A stretch of DNA of 64,000 nt from Anaerolineales bacterium (GTDB taxonomy: Bacteria; Chloroflexota; Anaerolineae; Aggregatilineales; J027): assembly GCA_020634155.1 (NCBI GenBank), contig JACKCI010000002.1, positions 1,550,001-1,614,000 on the forward strand. The letters are read 5' to 3'. Below the pieces are notes generated by a model that was not told where the DNA came from, did not search any database, and was given only the letters and a program-made list of their open reading frames with translations. Of this stretch, positions 1 through 8,985 are shown piece by piece. The translations under genes were made by a program, and so were the position numbers. The stretch's first letter is position 1. Every line of letters begins with the position of its first letter.

Positions 1-305
1 ATTTGCTGTTGCTCGATGAGGTGTTAGCGGGGTTGAACCCGACTGAAATCGCACAGATGGTTGAGATTGTCAAGGAAATCCGCACCCGCAACACCACTAT
101 CATCATGATTGAGCATGTGATGCATGCCGTGATGAAGGTATCGGATCAGATGTTGGTGTTGGACTTTGGCAAACCTATCGCCTATGGCACCCCATCGGAA
201 ATTGCCAACAATCCCAAGGTGATTGAAGCTTATCTCGGTGATTCGAGTCTTGCCGACCAATTTAACGCCGAACTTGCCGCAAAGTCGGCAGCAACAGCAG
301 AGTAG
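1..305 (+). CDS. livG: Branched-chain amino-acid ABC transporter ATP-binding protein, LivG type (5' partial)
   Basis: This is the C-terminal 100 or so residues of an ABC ATPase; its start lies before the window. What remains opens on the Walker B stretch (LLLLDE, then AGLNP) and continues through the H-loop (MIEHVM) to a LivG-style tail with GKPIAYGTPSEI. In Liv systems LivG and LivF form the cytoplasmic ATPase pair that powers uptake of leucine, isoleucine, valine or related substrates. The residue after the catalytic Glu is Val rather than the usual Pro. The gene stops 14 bases before livF, so the two are cotranscribed. Family assignment rests on the AGLNP-type D-loop and on the livF neighbour; the substrate is inferred. 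Confidence 0.85.
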   Translation, partial: LLLLDEVLAGLNPTEIAQMVEIVKEIRTRNTTIIMIEHVMHAVMKVSDQMLVLDFGKPIAYGTPSEIANNPKVIEAYLGDSSLADQFNAELAAKSAATAE

Positions 306-319
306 AAAGGACATCCACA

Positions 320-1030
320 ATGGCAATTTTAGAAGTGCGTGATTTAGCATCTGGCTATGGGGAAGTCCAAATTCTATGGGGCGCGACCCTATCCATGGAG
401 AAAGGCCAATTGACCTCCTTGGTAGGAGCCAACGGGGCAGGTAAGACCACCTTGCTTAAAACAGTAATGGGAGTGGTCAAGCCACGCGAAGGGTCGGTCT
501 GGTTTGATGGGCGCAATGTGAGTTCATTGAGCGCTCATAAAAAGGCTGAAATCGGGCTGGTACTGGTACCCGAAGGTCGCCAACTGTTTACAGATATGAC
601 GATCGAAGAAAACCTAGAGATGGGGGCGGCCCCCAAACGTGCCAAGTCTAAGTTTAATGCCAATCTGGAGCGGGTTTATGTCATGTTCCCGCGCCTGAAG
701 GAACGACGCTTGCAACGCGCCGGAACCCTTAGCGGGGGTGAGCAGCAAATGTTGGCGGTGGCACGCGGGTTGATGTCTGACCCAATTGTGTTGATGGTCG
801 ATGAAATGTCGCTCGGTTTAGCTCCTGTATTGGTGCTGGAATTGTTCAAAATCTTGCGCCAATTGAAAGATGAGGGTCTGACCCTGCTCTTGGTTGAACA
901 AAATGTGCAGATGGCCTTGGCTGTCAGTGATTACGCCTATGTGCTATCACATGGCAAAGTCGATTTGCATGGACACAGCAAAGACCTCGTGCATGATGAC
1001 CATGTGCGTTCTGCTTATTTAGGGATGTGA
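320..1030 (+). CDS. livF: Branched-chain amino-acid ABC transporter ATP-binding protein, LivF type
   Basis: A full-length 236-residue ABC ATPase, the normal size for LivF. Visible motifs in order are Walker A (GANGAGKT, about residues 36-43), the LivF-typical VPEGRQLF segment, the ABC signature LSGGEQQ, Walker B ending VDE and the H-loop region LLLVEQN. It should pair with the LivG fragment upstream to energise a branched-chain amino-acid or amide importer. The residue after the Walker B Glu is Met (DEM), where most family members have Pro; the upstream LivG has Val at the same place. The start is supported by an AAAGGA ribosome-binding site at about 306-311. A terminator hairpin follows at 1110, so this is the operon's last gene. 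Confidence 0.92.
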   Translation: MAILEVRDLASGYGEVQILWGATLSMEKGQLTSLVGANGAGKTTLLKTVMGVVKPREGSVWFDGRNVSSLSAHKKAEIGLVLVPEGRQLFTDMTIEENLEMGAAPKRAKSKFNANLERVYVMFPRLKERRLQRAGTLSGGEQQMLAVARGLMSDPIVLMVDEMSLGLAPVLVLELFKILRQLKDEGLTLLLVEQNVQMALAVSDYAYVLSHGKVDLHGHSKDLVHDDHVRSAYLGM

Positions 1031-1109
1031 TGTACTGGTAATTGGATTGAGAGATTGCACCTGCCACCACTTGTGCGCTTGTGACTGAAACTCAGGAGGT
1101 GGCGCAAAG

Positions 1110-1140
1110 GCCCTCAGCGATGGTTGAGGGCTTTTGTGTT
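1110..1140 (+). terminator. Intrinsic terminator after livF
   Basis: A perfect 7-bp stem, GCCCTCA (1110-1116) with TGAGGGC (1125-1131), and an 8-base loop are followed by TTTTGTGTTT. This ends the Liv operon. The GH144-like gene on the other strand ends just beyond it. Confidence 0.8.
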
Positions 1141-1147
1141 TAGGTAG

Positions 1148-3271
1148 CTATGACGATGTGGTGTCATCTGGCACAAAGCTGAGAGCGTCGAGCATGGCGT
1201 TGATTTCAGGATTCGCCATAAACAGCTTCCAGAGCAGGCCTGTCCGGTAGTTTTCAATCATGACTACAATCGGGGCTTGGTTGAGGCCCATGAAGATGGT
1301 CGAGATATAGTCCTCGGTCAGGTTAAAAGCATCCCGAAAGCCATAAATATCCCATATCAAGTGGCCCTGCTCGTGGTAAAAATGCTTGAGCGCCCGCATT
1401 GACTCAGCGGGTGTATAGGGAAAAGAACTCAAAGCTCCGGTGGGTGTAATGGTGCCGTTGTCATTTTGGGGTGTGGGTTCATGCGCCAAGTAGCCAGTAT
1501 GGTCATCGCTGGCGGTCAGGCCCCAACAATCGGCGCTATACCCGACATGGCCTGCCGGATTTTCCACACAATAGTGGTGGTTAATCAGCGAAATGAGGCG
1601 GTTGTTCTCAAAGTAATTGGCGTAACGGTCACGCTTGCCACGCGGGTCAAAGCCGAGATAGGAATAGTGGGTAAAGAACAACGGTCCACCTGACCCCACT
1701 CCGACGGGCAATTCAAGGCCATAGTAGGTGTGTCCGTTGCGGTAGTGATTGCCGTGCGCGGTCTTGCCCCAATTCTCGCGGTAGATGCGGGCGCGTTCTG
1801 ATTGCGAGGCCCAGCCTGTGTAGTAGAGTTCGGGCGGGATTGGATGGGTAGGTGAGGCCACCGCCAGTAAATAAGAAATCATGGTCTCATTCCAGCCAAT
1901 TAGCGGGTGGTTGATATGCCATTCATGGTTAGGCGACCAATGCCAAAAGAGGTAGTGGGGGTCGGCGGGGTGGCGGTACCAATTCCACTCCACGCCCTCC
2001 CACAAGCGCGTGATGGTGGTGCGGATGTGAGCCTCGGCCTCGGTGTCGTGGTCAAAGTATTGGCGGGCGGTTAGCAATGCTTGCATCATGAAGGCGGTTT
2101 CGACCAAATCCCCACCGTTGTCATATTGACCGAAGAAGGCTACCACGTGGCCCGTCCGACCATCGAGGAAATGAGGCCATACCCCATGAAAGCGGTCGGC
2201 ATTGTCCAAGAAGGCCAGCACTTTATGGAAGTGTTGAACGGCCTCCTCACGGCTAATAAATCCCCGTTCAACGCCTACTAGAAGCGCCATCAGGCCAAAA
2301 CCAGAGGCTCCCAAGGCGATGAGGTGTTCATCACCCGGAATGCACTCAAGGGCAAGTCCAGCGTTGGGGTGGGCATGCTCCCAGTAGTAGCGGAAATGGG
2401 CTTCCTGCACCATCGTGAGCAACTCGTCATCGCTCATGGAGTGGGTGGTGGCGCTGACAGGGGGCGATGGGGTCGATTCCTCGTCGTGATGATTTACGGC
2501 GCTGATTCGATAATGGACGGTGGTGTGTGTTGCGCTGAGATAGTCGGTATAGCGTTTGAAGGTCGGGTTTTGAATGCCGATGGGTTCAAAGATGTGACCA
2601 TCGGTTGAGCGATAGATGCGATAATAGGCCACTGTCGGGTCTGGCTCCCATGTCAGGTCAACATGGCGGTCATAGGCGCGGGCGGTGAGGGTGCTAGGTG
2701 GCGTGGTGGAGGTTGCAGCGGTGGTGCTATCAACCACCTTGATTTCATCGACATAAAGGGTATGCGACTCCCCATCATCAATGCTCTGGGTAAAGACAAC
2801 GGTGCGGAGTTGACCCCAATCGGGCACTGACGGGGATGGCTCAAACACGTCAAATGGTATCTGGACTTTGACCCACTGGTGGGCGGGGACATCGGCTGTT
2901 AGGCCTGATAAGCGCAGGGGGCGGGTGATATGCCCATCGCGCAGAATAAGCATGACCATTGGCAGACTATTGACGGCAATCGGGGCCGTGCTATAGAGCC
3001 AGAAGCGTAGGCTGTCACCCTGCAAATCGGCGGTCCGACCCCGCCAGCGCTCCACATGTATCTCGGCTGACCAATTGCCGCCAGAGCGCGAACACCATGT
3101 TAATTCGAGGGCGTTGGGCGGACTGAGGAAATGCTCGTTTGAGACGGGTAGCTTGCCGTTGACCGCTTTCAACTCACTGGGCGCGATGGGCACCACACGG
3201 CTAGGATGGTAACGGGTGGGTGTTAGACTATTGGCGAATACAAGATGACGGTAGTAGGAATTGGTGTCCAC
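1148..3271 (-). CDS. GH144/glycoamylase-domain enzyme with N-terminal beta-sandwich and Fn3 domain
   Basis: A 707-residue protein. The N-terminal ~190 residues look like a carbohydrate-binding beta-sandwich. A fibronectin type III-like domain follows (about 195-280, LTWEPDPTVAYYRIYRS). The C-terminal ~420 residues are a glycoamylase-type (alpha/alpha)6 barrel (PF10091) of the kind found in GH144 endo-beta-1,2-glucanases and in cyclic beta-1,2-glucan synthases. Recognisable barrel segments are ASGFGLMALLVGVERGFIS, FFGQYDNGGDLVETAFMMQA and WSPNHEWHINHPLIGWNE. There is no signal peptide, so it is cytoplasmic or exported atypically. It lies 9 bases after the GH1 gene, in the same transcript. The catalytic domain is related to that of the 1336-residue protein upstream. 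Substrate (beta-1,2-glucan or another beta-glucan) is inferred from the fold family and neighbours. Confidence 0.8.
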   Translation of the reverse strand: MDTNSYYRHLVFANSLTPTRYHPSRVVPIAPSELKAVNGKLPVSNEHFLSPPNALELTWCSRSGGNWSAEIHVERWRGRTADLQGDSLRFWLYSTAPIAVNSLPMVMLILRDGHITRPLRLSGLTADVPAHQWVKVQIPFDVFEPSPSVPDWGQLRTVVFTQSIDDGESHTLYVDEIKVVDSTTAATSTTPPSTLTARAYDRHVDLTWEPDPTVAYYRIYRSTDGHIFEPIGIQNPTFKRYTDYLSATHTTVHYRISAVNHHDEESTPSPPVSATTHSMSDDELLTMVQEAHFRYYWEHAHPNAGLALECIPGDEHLIALGASGFGLMALLVGVERGFISREEAVQHFHKVLAFLDNADRFHGVWPHFLDGRTGHVVAFFGQYDNGGDLVETAFMMQALLTARQYFDHDTEAEAHIRTTITRLWEGVEWNWYRHPADPHYLFWHWSPNHEWHINHPLIGWNETMISYLLAVASPTHPIPPELYYTGWASQSERARIYRENWGKTAHGNHYRNGHTYYGLELPVGVGSGGPLFFTHYSYLGFDPRGKRDRYANYFENNRLISLINHHYCVENPAGHVGYSADCWGLTASDDHTGYLAHEPTPQNDNGTITPTGALSSFPYTPAESMRALKHFYHEQGHLIWDIYGFRDAFNLTEDYISTIFMGLNQAPIVVMIENYRTGLLWKLFMANPEINAMLDALSFVPDDTTSS

Positions 3272-3280
3272 GTTGCTATC

Positions 3281-4603
3281 CTATTGAGAAGCTAAGATGA
3301 GGTCACGGTAGAACCACGCACTTTGTTTAGGGGTGCGCTGCAAGGTCTGGTAGTCCATATGGATAAGGCCGAAGCGCTTATCATAGCCATGTGACCACTC
3401 GAAATTATCCAGCAGGCTCCACGCAAAGTAGCCCGCAACTTTGGCCCCATCCGCTAAGGCGCGTTCAATGGCAGCAAAATGCTCCTTAAAATACCCGATA
3501 CGTAGAGGGTCATCGACGACTCCATTGACAGGCGCGGGGTCATCAAAGGCCGCCCCATTCTCGGTGATGTAGATGGCCTTGGGGTCGTAATCGCGCTGCA
3601 AGCGCGTCAATAGCTCATGCAGACCGTCGGGGTAGATTTCCCAATCGAGCGCGGTCTTACGGGCATCGTCGGGCATGATATGGCGCAATTGCAGCGGGCG
3701 GTCATCGGAGGCCGCAATCACGTTACGGAGGTAGTAATTGACGCCTAGAAAGTCAATCGGCACCGCCGCAGCTTGCACAGCAGATACATCCAGTTTGGGG
3801 AAGTGGTCAGCGACCAAGTCCATGATGTCGGCGGGATAGTGACCTTTGAAGAGGGGGTCAAGGAACCAGCGATTCAAGAACCCATCTTGGCGCTGGGCGG
3901 CGGCCACATCTTCGGCGCTGGGTGTGGCGGGATAAGCTGGATTGAGATTAAGGGCAATCCCAACGGGCGTGTTGGTGGGGGTATTCTGGCGAATGATGGG
4001 CACGGCGGCCCCATGCGCCAACAGTAGATGATGTGCCACTTCATAGGTGGTGGTCAGGTCAGCCACGCCGGGGGGATGTCCGCCATAGTAATGCCCGACA
4101 AAGGCTACAATCCAAGGCTCATTATGCGTCATCCAGCCTTTTACACGGTCGCCTAGCTTGCGGGCCACGATGTCAGCGTACTCAGCAAACCACCCCACGC
4201 TATCAGGATTCGACCAGCCGCCCTGATTTTGCAGCGCTTGGGGCAAGTCCCAGTGGTAGAGGGTGGCATAGGGTTGGATATTGGCGGCCAGTAGTTCATC
4301 GACCAAGCGGTCATAGAAGGCCAAGCCGTCAGCATTGACCGCGCCCGTGCCTTGGGGCAAGACCCTCGCCCATGCAATCGAGAACCTATAGGCTTGGAGA
4401 CTGAGTTGCTGCATGAGGGTCACATCTTCACGATAACGGTGATAGTGGTCGCAGGCCACATCGCCCGTGTGTTGATGCACCACCTTGCTGGGCCATGTAT
4501 GGCAAAAGCGGTCCCAGACGCATTCACCGCGTAGGTCTGCCGCCCCTTCTATCTGATAGCTGGAGGTGGCGGCTCCCCATAAAAACGTTTTAGGGAAAGG
4601 CAT
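3281..4603 (-). CDS. GH1 family beta-glucosidase
   Basis: A 440-residue glycoside hydrolase family 1 enzyme of usual length without signal peptide, so it acts on imported oligosaccharides in the cytoplasm. The N-terminal FLWGAATSSYQIEGA motif, the acid/base Glu in THNEPW (E162) and the nucleophile Glu in YITENG (E348) are all present. GH1 enzymes release terminal beta-linked sugars from glucosides and cello- or sophoro-oligosaccharides with retention; the linkage preference cannot be read here. It is followed at 9 bases by the GH144-like gene. It is separated from the upstream 1336-residue enzyme by a strong terminator hairpin, so it may have its own promoter or depend on read-through. Confidence 0.93.
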   Translation of the reverse strand: MPFPKTFLWGAATSSYQIEGAADLRGECVWDRFCHTWPSKVVHQHTGDVACDHYHRYREDVTLMQQLSLQAYRFSIAWARVLPQGTGAVNADGLAFYDRLVDELLAANIQPYATLYHWDLPQALQNQGGWSNPDSVGWFAEYADIVARKLGDRVKGWMTHNEPWIVAFVGHYYGGHPPGVADLTTTYEVAHHLLLAHGAAVPIIRQNTPTNTPVGIALNLNPAYPATPSAEDVAAAQRQDGFLNRWFLDPLFKGHYPADIMDLVADHFPKLDVSAVQAAAVPIDFLGVNYYLRNVIAASDDRPLQLRHIMPDDARKTALDWEIYPDGLHELLTRLQRDYDPKAIYITENGAAFDDPAPVNGVVDDPLRIGYFKEHFAAIERALADGAKVAGYFAWSLLDNFEWSHGYDKRFGLIHMDYQTLQRTPKQSAWFYRDLILASQ

Positions 4604-4619
4604 TGATAAAGTCCTTTGA

Positions 4620-4657
4620 TAAAAACTGAGGACAGCAGGGCAACCCTGCCATCCTCA
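4620..4657 (-). terminator. Intrinsic terminator/attenuator between the five-repeat enzyme and the GH1 gene
   Basis: Read on the minus strand, TGAGGA ... TCCTCA (4657-4627) encloses a second stem GCAGGG/CCCTGC and is followed by GTTTTT (the five A bases at 4621-4625 on the plus strand). The hairpin lies in the 82-base gap between two same-strand genes. It should reduce expression of the cytoplasmic GH1 relative to the large enzyme encoded first. Confidence 0.75.
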
Positions 4658-4685
4658 ATCGTTCACGGATAAATCTCGGTTTCGA

Positions 4686-7600
4686 CTAGTTGCCGCTGCG
4701 AACTTGCTCAAGATAAGCAGGCGTCACGGCATAATCACCTTCACTGGGGACAAAGCCCATTTGGTTGAGCCCATTTTGAACCCACTCGTTCTGCATAAAC
4801 AGGTTCCAGACGAAGTTATCTTGATAGTTGGTGACCATCAGCAAAATGTCGCCTTGGTCAATTCCGATATGCTCCACGGAGTACCAATTATCTTTGGCGT
4901 TGATGGCGCTCACAAAGCCATATTCACGCCAGACCCGTGACCCATATTGAGCCAACATCGCCCGTGCGGATTCGAGGGCCGCTTCAGGGGTGAAGGGCAA
5001 ACAGCTAATCGAGGCATAGGGGGCAATGGTGCCGTCGTGGTTGCCACCTGTTGCACCGTAGGCCTTGTAGCCGCGTGGGCCGTCGGAAGCGCTAATGCCC
5101 CACACGCCATTTTGATAGGTGGCGAAGATGTCGGCGTTATCAACTGCGAATTGTTGGTTGCGTTGACAGGCACGGGTGGTGTTGTTGAAGTAGTTGGCGT
5201 AGGCATCTTCCATATTGTGAAGATTCATATAGGCCAAGGGGTATTGATAGACAAACAACGGCTCGGCACCCAGATAGATAAACTCGCCTTGGGTGTTCAC
5301 CGGACGGTCATAGCGATCCCACGTATCGGCGGGAACGGGATGGGTCGGTGAGCCAATCGCCAGCGGATAGAGCAGCACGCTTTCATCGAAGTGGTCCCAT
5401 GCTTGAGACAAGAAGCCAATGTCGGGTTTCCAGCCCATGACAACCATGTTGTCGTTGGACATCATCCATGCCCAGTCGGCCTGTTGGTAGAGTTGGGCGG
5501 CCTTGTCACCAAGCTCCGTGCCCTTGAAGTATTCGTGTACTACAATCGCACCCGCAAGTAACAGGGTAGTATCGATTGAGGAGACTTCACTGCTCCAGAC
5601 GCGCTCGCCCGTTTCCATGCTGATGAAGTGGAAGTAAAAGCCATTTTGCCCCGGTACATAGCCATCAAGGAAGCTGTTGATGGTTGTCATCGCCCGTTCA
5701 TAGCCTTGGTCGTAGGTAATCCAGCCACGATCAATACCAATCGTGATGGCAGTCAGGCCAAAGCCAACAGCGGCAATACTGGCGGGGGAGTCGGGGGTGC
5801 TACGGTCTTTAATCAGGCCGTTAGCAGGATTGGCTTCATACCAGAAATAATCAAAGGTTTCATGAGCAATCGCATCAAGGAGGGCCACATCATCAAAGGT
5901 CAGCAACAAATCGGCTTCGGACTGATAGACGCCTTCGAGGGTATAGGAGCCAGCCGTGTCTACCACTGGCGCGGATAAGTAGCCATCGCCCAGATAGAAG
6001 GGTTCGGTGAGGGGTTGCTTGCCTTCAAGGTCTTCATAGAAAAACGAGAGATACATGACATAGCTGCCATCAGGCTTGGGATTCCGCATGGCATTATCGG
6101 GGGCATAGACCAAGCGATTCCAGCCCGGTTGTTCTTCAGTAGTGCTGAAGATACCACCAACCCATGCCCAATCGCCCGTCACATCGCCCATGCCCATAAA
6201 GAACCGATTGGGGTTCATGGCGTTGCCTTCGGGCAAGTAAACATTGAGTTCAATCTGTTGGTAGTCCAAAAGGTTTTGGAGCGCTTCACCACTGAAGGGG
6301 ATAGCGACTTTAGTCTCTAGAGCGATGCCGTCGGGGGTTACTTGGATGGTCGAGGTACCATTCGGGGATTGCACATCTTCGCTAACGGCAAGGGTTGACC
6401 CGCTGTTATCGTTGGTGAGGCCCGCGAAGTCTTTGTTGTTCCACACATCCCATGCGATGCTCTCTTCTAGGGGAGCATCAGCAGGCGCAGGCGTTGAGGA
6501 ACCTTCCAAACCCGCAAAGGTCATGCTACCGAGATAAAACGCCTCGGTCAGGACGGTCTTATTCTCGTTTTCATCGGCATTCATGAAGGCCAGATAGATG
6601 TAGTAGCTGCCATCGGCCTTGGGGTTCCGCATCAAGGAGTCGAGGGTGAAGACCACAGTATTCCAGCCGGATTGGACTTCAATCGCATCGCTCCAGATAC
6701 CACCAACCCATGTCCATTCACCCGTTACATCGCTCATGCCCATAAAAAACTTGTTGCTATTCAGCGCGTTTTCTTCGGGCAGGTAGAGTTCGAGTTGAAT
6801 CTGGCTGTAGTAGAGAATAGGCTGTAAATCGGCACCGCTGACGGGCCATGCCAATTTGGTTTCCTCATTGACGCCGCTAGGGGTGACTTGCATAGTGGGG
6901 TTGCCCGCTGGTGACAAGACATCGTTACTGACCGCAAAGGTTGAACCGGTGTTGTCAGGTTCAACAATCGCCACATCTTTGCCTTCCCACGCATCAAACA
7001 ACATGGTTTCGGGCAGGTCGGGCATGGCAGTATCGTCACCATCAACGGCTTCACCCGCATCAGCGGCACTGCTGAGATACATGCTACCAAGATAGAAGGG
7101 TTCGGTGAGGGGGGTCTTGGTACCCGCGTCATCGGCGTTAAAGAAGGAGAGATAGAAGGTGTAGGTGGCATCGGCCTTGGGTTGGCTCATGGTCGCATCG
7201 GGGGTGTAGACAATGCGGTTCCAGCCTGCTTGGGCGACGGTCTCGCTGAACACACCACCAACCCATGCCCATTCACCGCCAACATCAGCCATGCCCATAA
7301 AGAACTTGTTGGCATTGACCGCGTTGGCTTCGGGTAGGTAGACCTCTAGGGCAATTTGGGAGTACATCAGCAGGCCTTGAATATCGGCCCCACTAACTGT
7401 CCATGCCACTTTGGTTTCTTCAGAGGTGCCACTAGGGGTGACTTCCAAAGCTGCTACGCCCGCCTCATTGGTCATCATCTCGCTGAGGGCGAAGGTGGCT
7501 CCCGTGTTGTCATTGCTGAGGGCTGCTACATCTTTGGCTTCCCACGCCTCGACCAGCATATCGCCGCTTGGAGCGGGCGTGCTTTCGGCACCGAGGTACA

Positions 7601-8696
7601 TACTACCTAGATAGAAAGCTTCGGTGAGAGGAGTCTTGGCTCCTTCGTCGTTGGCATTAAAGAAAGAGAGATAGAAGGTGTAGGTGGCATCGGCCTTGGG
7701 TTGGCTCATGGTGGCATCGGGGGTGTAAACGATACGGTTCCAGCCCGCTTGGGCGACGGTTTCGCTGAACACGCCACCGACCCATGCCCAGTCACCGCCG
7801 ACATCAGCCATGCCCATAAAGAACTTGTTGGCATTGACCGCGTTGGCTTCGGGTAGGTAGACCTCTAGGGCAATTTGGGAGTACATCGAAAGGCCTTGAA
7901 TATCGGCCCCGCTAACCGTCCACGCGACCTTAGTCTCTTCAGAGGTGCCACTGGGGGTCACTTCGAGGGCCGCCGCGCCCGCATCGTTGGTCATCATGTC
8001 GCTGAGGGCGAAGGTAGCACCCGTGTTGTCATTGCTGAGGGCCGCCACGTCCTTGGCTTCCCATGCTTCGACCAGCATATCCCCACTAGGTTCAGGGACC
8101 GCCATGCCAGTCAGATAGACGCTACCGAGATAGAAGGGTTCGGTGAGGGGTGTTTTGGCCCCTTCGTCGTTGGCATTAAAGAAAGAGAGATAGAAGGTGT
8201 AGGTGGCATCGGCCTTGGGTTGGTTCATGGTGGCATCGGGGGTGTAAACGATACGGTTCCAGCCCGCTTGGGCCTCAGTCTCACTGAAGATACCACCGAC
8301 CCATGCCCAGTCACCACCAACATCAGCCATACCCATGAAGAACTTGTTGGCATTGACTGCATTTTCTTCAAGCAGATAGACCTCTAGTTCAATGTTGGTA
8401 TAAGTCATCAAGTCTTGAATATCGGCCCCACTGACCGTCCAAGCGACCTTGGTCTCTTCGGCGGTACCGCTAGGGATGACTTCGAGAGCGGGGGTGCCTG
8501 CGGCGGAGGTCATCGTGTCGCTGAGGGCGAAGGTGGCCCCAGTGTTGTCGTTGCTGAGGGCCGCCATATCTTTGGTTTCCCATGCTTGCAACAGGAGGGC
8601 GTCATCCTGAGCCACGCTGACGGGCAACTGTGAACTGAGGGCCAGCAAGAAACACAACAGCCCCAAACTAGTGACCTGTAAAAGTCTCTTACCCAT
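4686..8696 (-). CDS. Secreted five-repeat GH144/glycoamylase-domain enzyme
   Basis: A 1336-residue secreted protein. It has a signal peptide (residues 1-30, hydrophobic core LGLLCFLLAL, cleavage near VAQD), then five tandem ~150-residue domains, then a C-terminal ~420-residue glycoamylase/GH144-type barrel (ASIAAVGFGLTAITIGIDRGWITY; AWDHFDESVLLYPLAIGSP). Each repeat starts with a W-x2-KD segment near its N-terminus and contains KFFMGM, WAWVGG and AGWN-type motifs, as expected for a beta-sandwich that could bind glycan. The first three repeats are nearly identical to one another, including at DNA level. Family knowledge makes an endo-acting beta-glucanase (beta-1,2-glucan in characterised GH144) the best guess. 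It is divergent from the lacI gene, and an operator-like palindrome lies about 80 bases upstream of its start. Confidence 0.82.
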   Translation of the reverse strand: MGKRLLQVTSLGLLCFLLALSSQLPVSVAQDDALLLQAWETKDMAALSNDNTGATFALSDTMTSAAGTPALEVIPSGTAEETKVAWTVSGADIQDLMTYTNIELEVYLLEENAVNANKFFMGMADVGGDWAWVGGIFSETEAQAGWNRIVYTPDATMNQPKADATYTFYLSFFNANDEGAKTPLTEPFYLGSVYLTGMAVPEPSGDMLVEAWEAKDVAALSNDNTGATFALSDMMTNDAGAAALEVTPSGTSEETKVAWTVSGADIQGLSMYSQIALEVYLPEANAVNANKFFMGMADVGGDWAWVGGVFSETVAQAGWNRIVYTPDATMSQPKADATYTFYLSFFNANDEGAKTPLTEAFYLGSMYLGAESTPAPSGDMLVEAWEAKDVAALSNDNTGATFALSEMMTNEAGVAALEVTPSGTSEETKVAWTVSGADIQGLLMYSQIALEVYLPEANAVNANKFFMGMADVGGEWAWVGGVFSETVAQAGWNRIVYTPDATMSQPKADATYTFYLSFFNADDAGTKTPLTEPFYLGSMYLSSAADAGEAVDGDDTAMPDLPETMLFDAWEGKDVAIVEPDNTGSTFAVSNDVLSPAGNPTMQVTPSGVNEETKLAWPVSGADLQPILYYSQIQLELYLPEENALNSNKFFMGMSDVTGEWTWVGGIWSDAIEVQSGWNTVVFTLDSLMRNPKADGSYYIYLAFMNADENENKTVLTEAFYLGSMTFAGLEGSSTPAPADAPLEESIAWDVWNNKDFAGLTNDNSGSTLAVSEDVQSPNGTSTIQVTPDGIALETKVAIPFSGEALQNLLDYQQIELNVYLPEGNAMNPNRFFMGMGDVTGDWAWVGGIFSTTEEQPGWNRLVYAPDNAMRNPKPDGSYVMYLSFFYEDLEGKQPLTEPFYLGDGYLSAPVVDTAGSYTLEGVYQSEADLLLTFDDVALLDAIAHETFDYFWYEANPANGLIKDRSTPDSPASIAAVGFGLTAITIGIDRGWITYDQGYERAMTTINSFLDGYVPGQNGFYFHFISMETGERVWSSEVSSIDTTLLLAGAIVVHEYFKGTELGDKAAQLYQQADWAWMMSNDNMVVMGWKPDIGFLSQAWDHFDESVLLYPLAIGSPTHPVPADTWDRYDRPVNTQGEFIYLGAEPLFVYQYPLAYMNLHNMEDAYANYFNNTTRACQRNQQFAVDNADIFATYQNGVWGISASDGPRGYKAYGATGGNHDGTIAPYASISCLPFTPEAALESARAMLAQYGSRVWREYGFVSAINAKDNWYSVEHIGIDQGDILLMVTNYQDNFVWNLFMQNEWVQNGLNQMGFVPSEGDYAVTPAYLEQVRSGN
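5960..8590 (-). repeat. Five tandem coding repeats (173-185 codons) in the secreted enzyme
   Basis: The conserved Trp codon of each repeat lies at 8580-8582, 8061-8063, 7542-7544, 6987-6989 and 6441-6443. The periods are therefore 519, 519, 555 and 546 bases. Copies 1-3 share long runs of identical DNA, while 4 and 5 are clearly diverged. This suggests recent duplication of a unit at the N-terminal end. The repeats are in frame and coding, not a CRISPR or satellite array. Confidence 0.9.
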
Positions 8697-8776
8697 ATGG
8701 ACTCCTTTATTATTCTTTGTTGAACGCTGACGAAACGAACTATTTTTAATGGGAGTATAAATCCCATTTCGATTTC

Positions 8777-8794
8777 TGTCAAAGCGCTTTTACA
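8777..8794. promoter_or_regulatory. LacI-type operator upstream of the five-repeat enzyme
   Basis: TGTCAAAGCGCTTTTACA differs by one base from the perfect 18-base palindrome found at 10019. Its centre GCGC fits LacI-family operators. It lies about 80 bases before the start of the divergent secreted enzyme, so it probably gives the adjacent LacI regulator control of that gene. Confidence 0.7.
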
Positions 8795-8947
8795 AGAATT
8801 CTTATACGACTTTGTTGCGGATAGAGAGAGTATAGTTCCTGCATTTATCTTTTTTTGAAGCCGTTTATTGTGATTCGTGAATGAAAACTATACACAAGAA
8901 ATTTTCATACCAAGATGAGTTGCATAACCGTTTTGGTCTTGGTACAA

Positions 8948-8963
8948 TGTAAACGTTTTTACA
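8948..8963. promoter_or_regulatory. Degenerate LacI-type operator just upstream of lacI
   Basis: TGTAAACGTTTTTACA contains the LacI-family core AAACGTTT (8951-8958) and the same TGTA/TACA outer half-sites as the other two sites, but with asymmetric spacing. It lies 22 bases before the lacI GTG start, which suggests autoregulation. Confidence 0.5.
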
Positions 8964-8985
8964 CTATCCCTTTGACGGAGGACTC

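Noticed and set aside
3281..4603. GH1 gene as 6-phospho-beta-glucosidase
   Set aside because: No PTS genes are near and the operon has an ABC importer, so unphosphorylated sugars are expected.
5960..8590. CRISPR or satellite array
   Set aside because: The repeats are about 520-555 bases long, in frame and encode protein domains.
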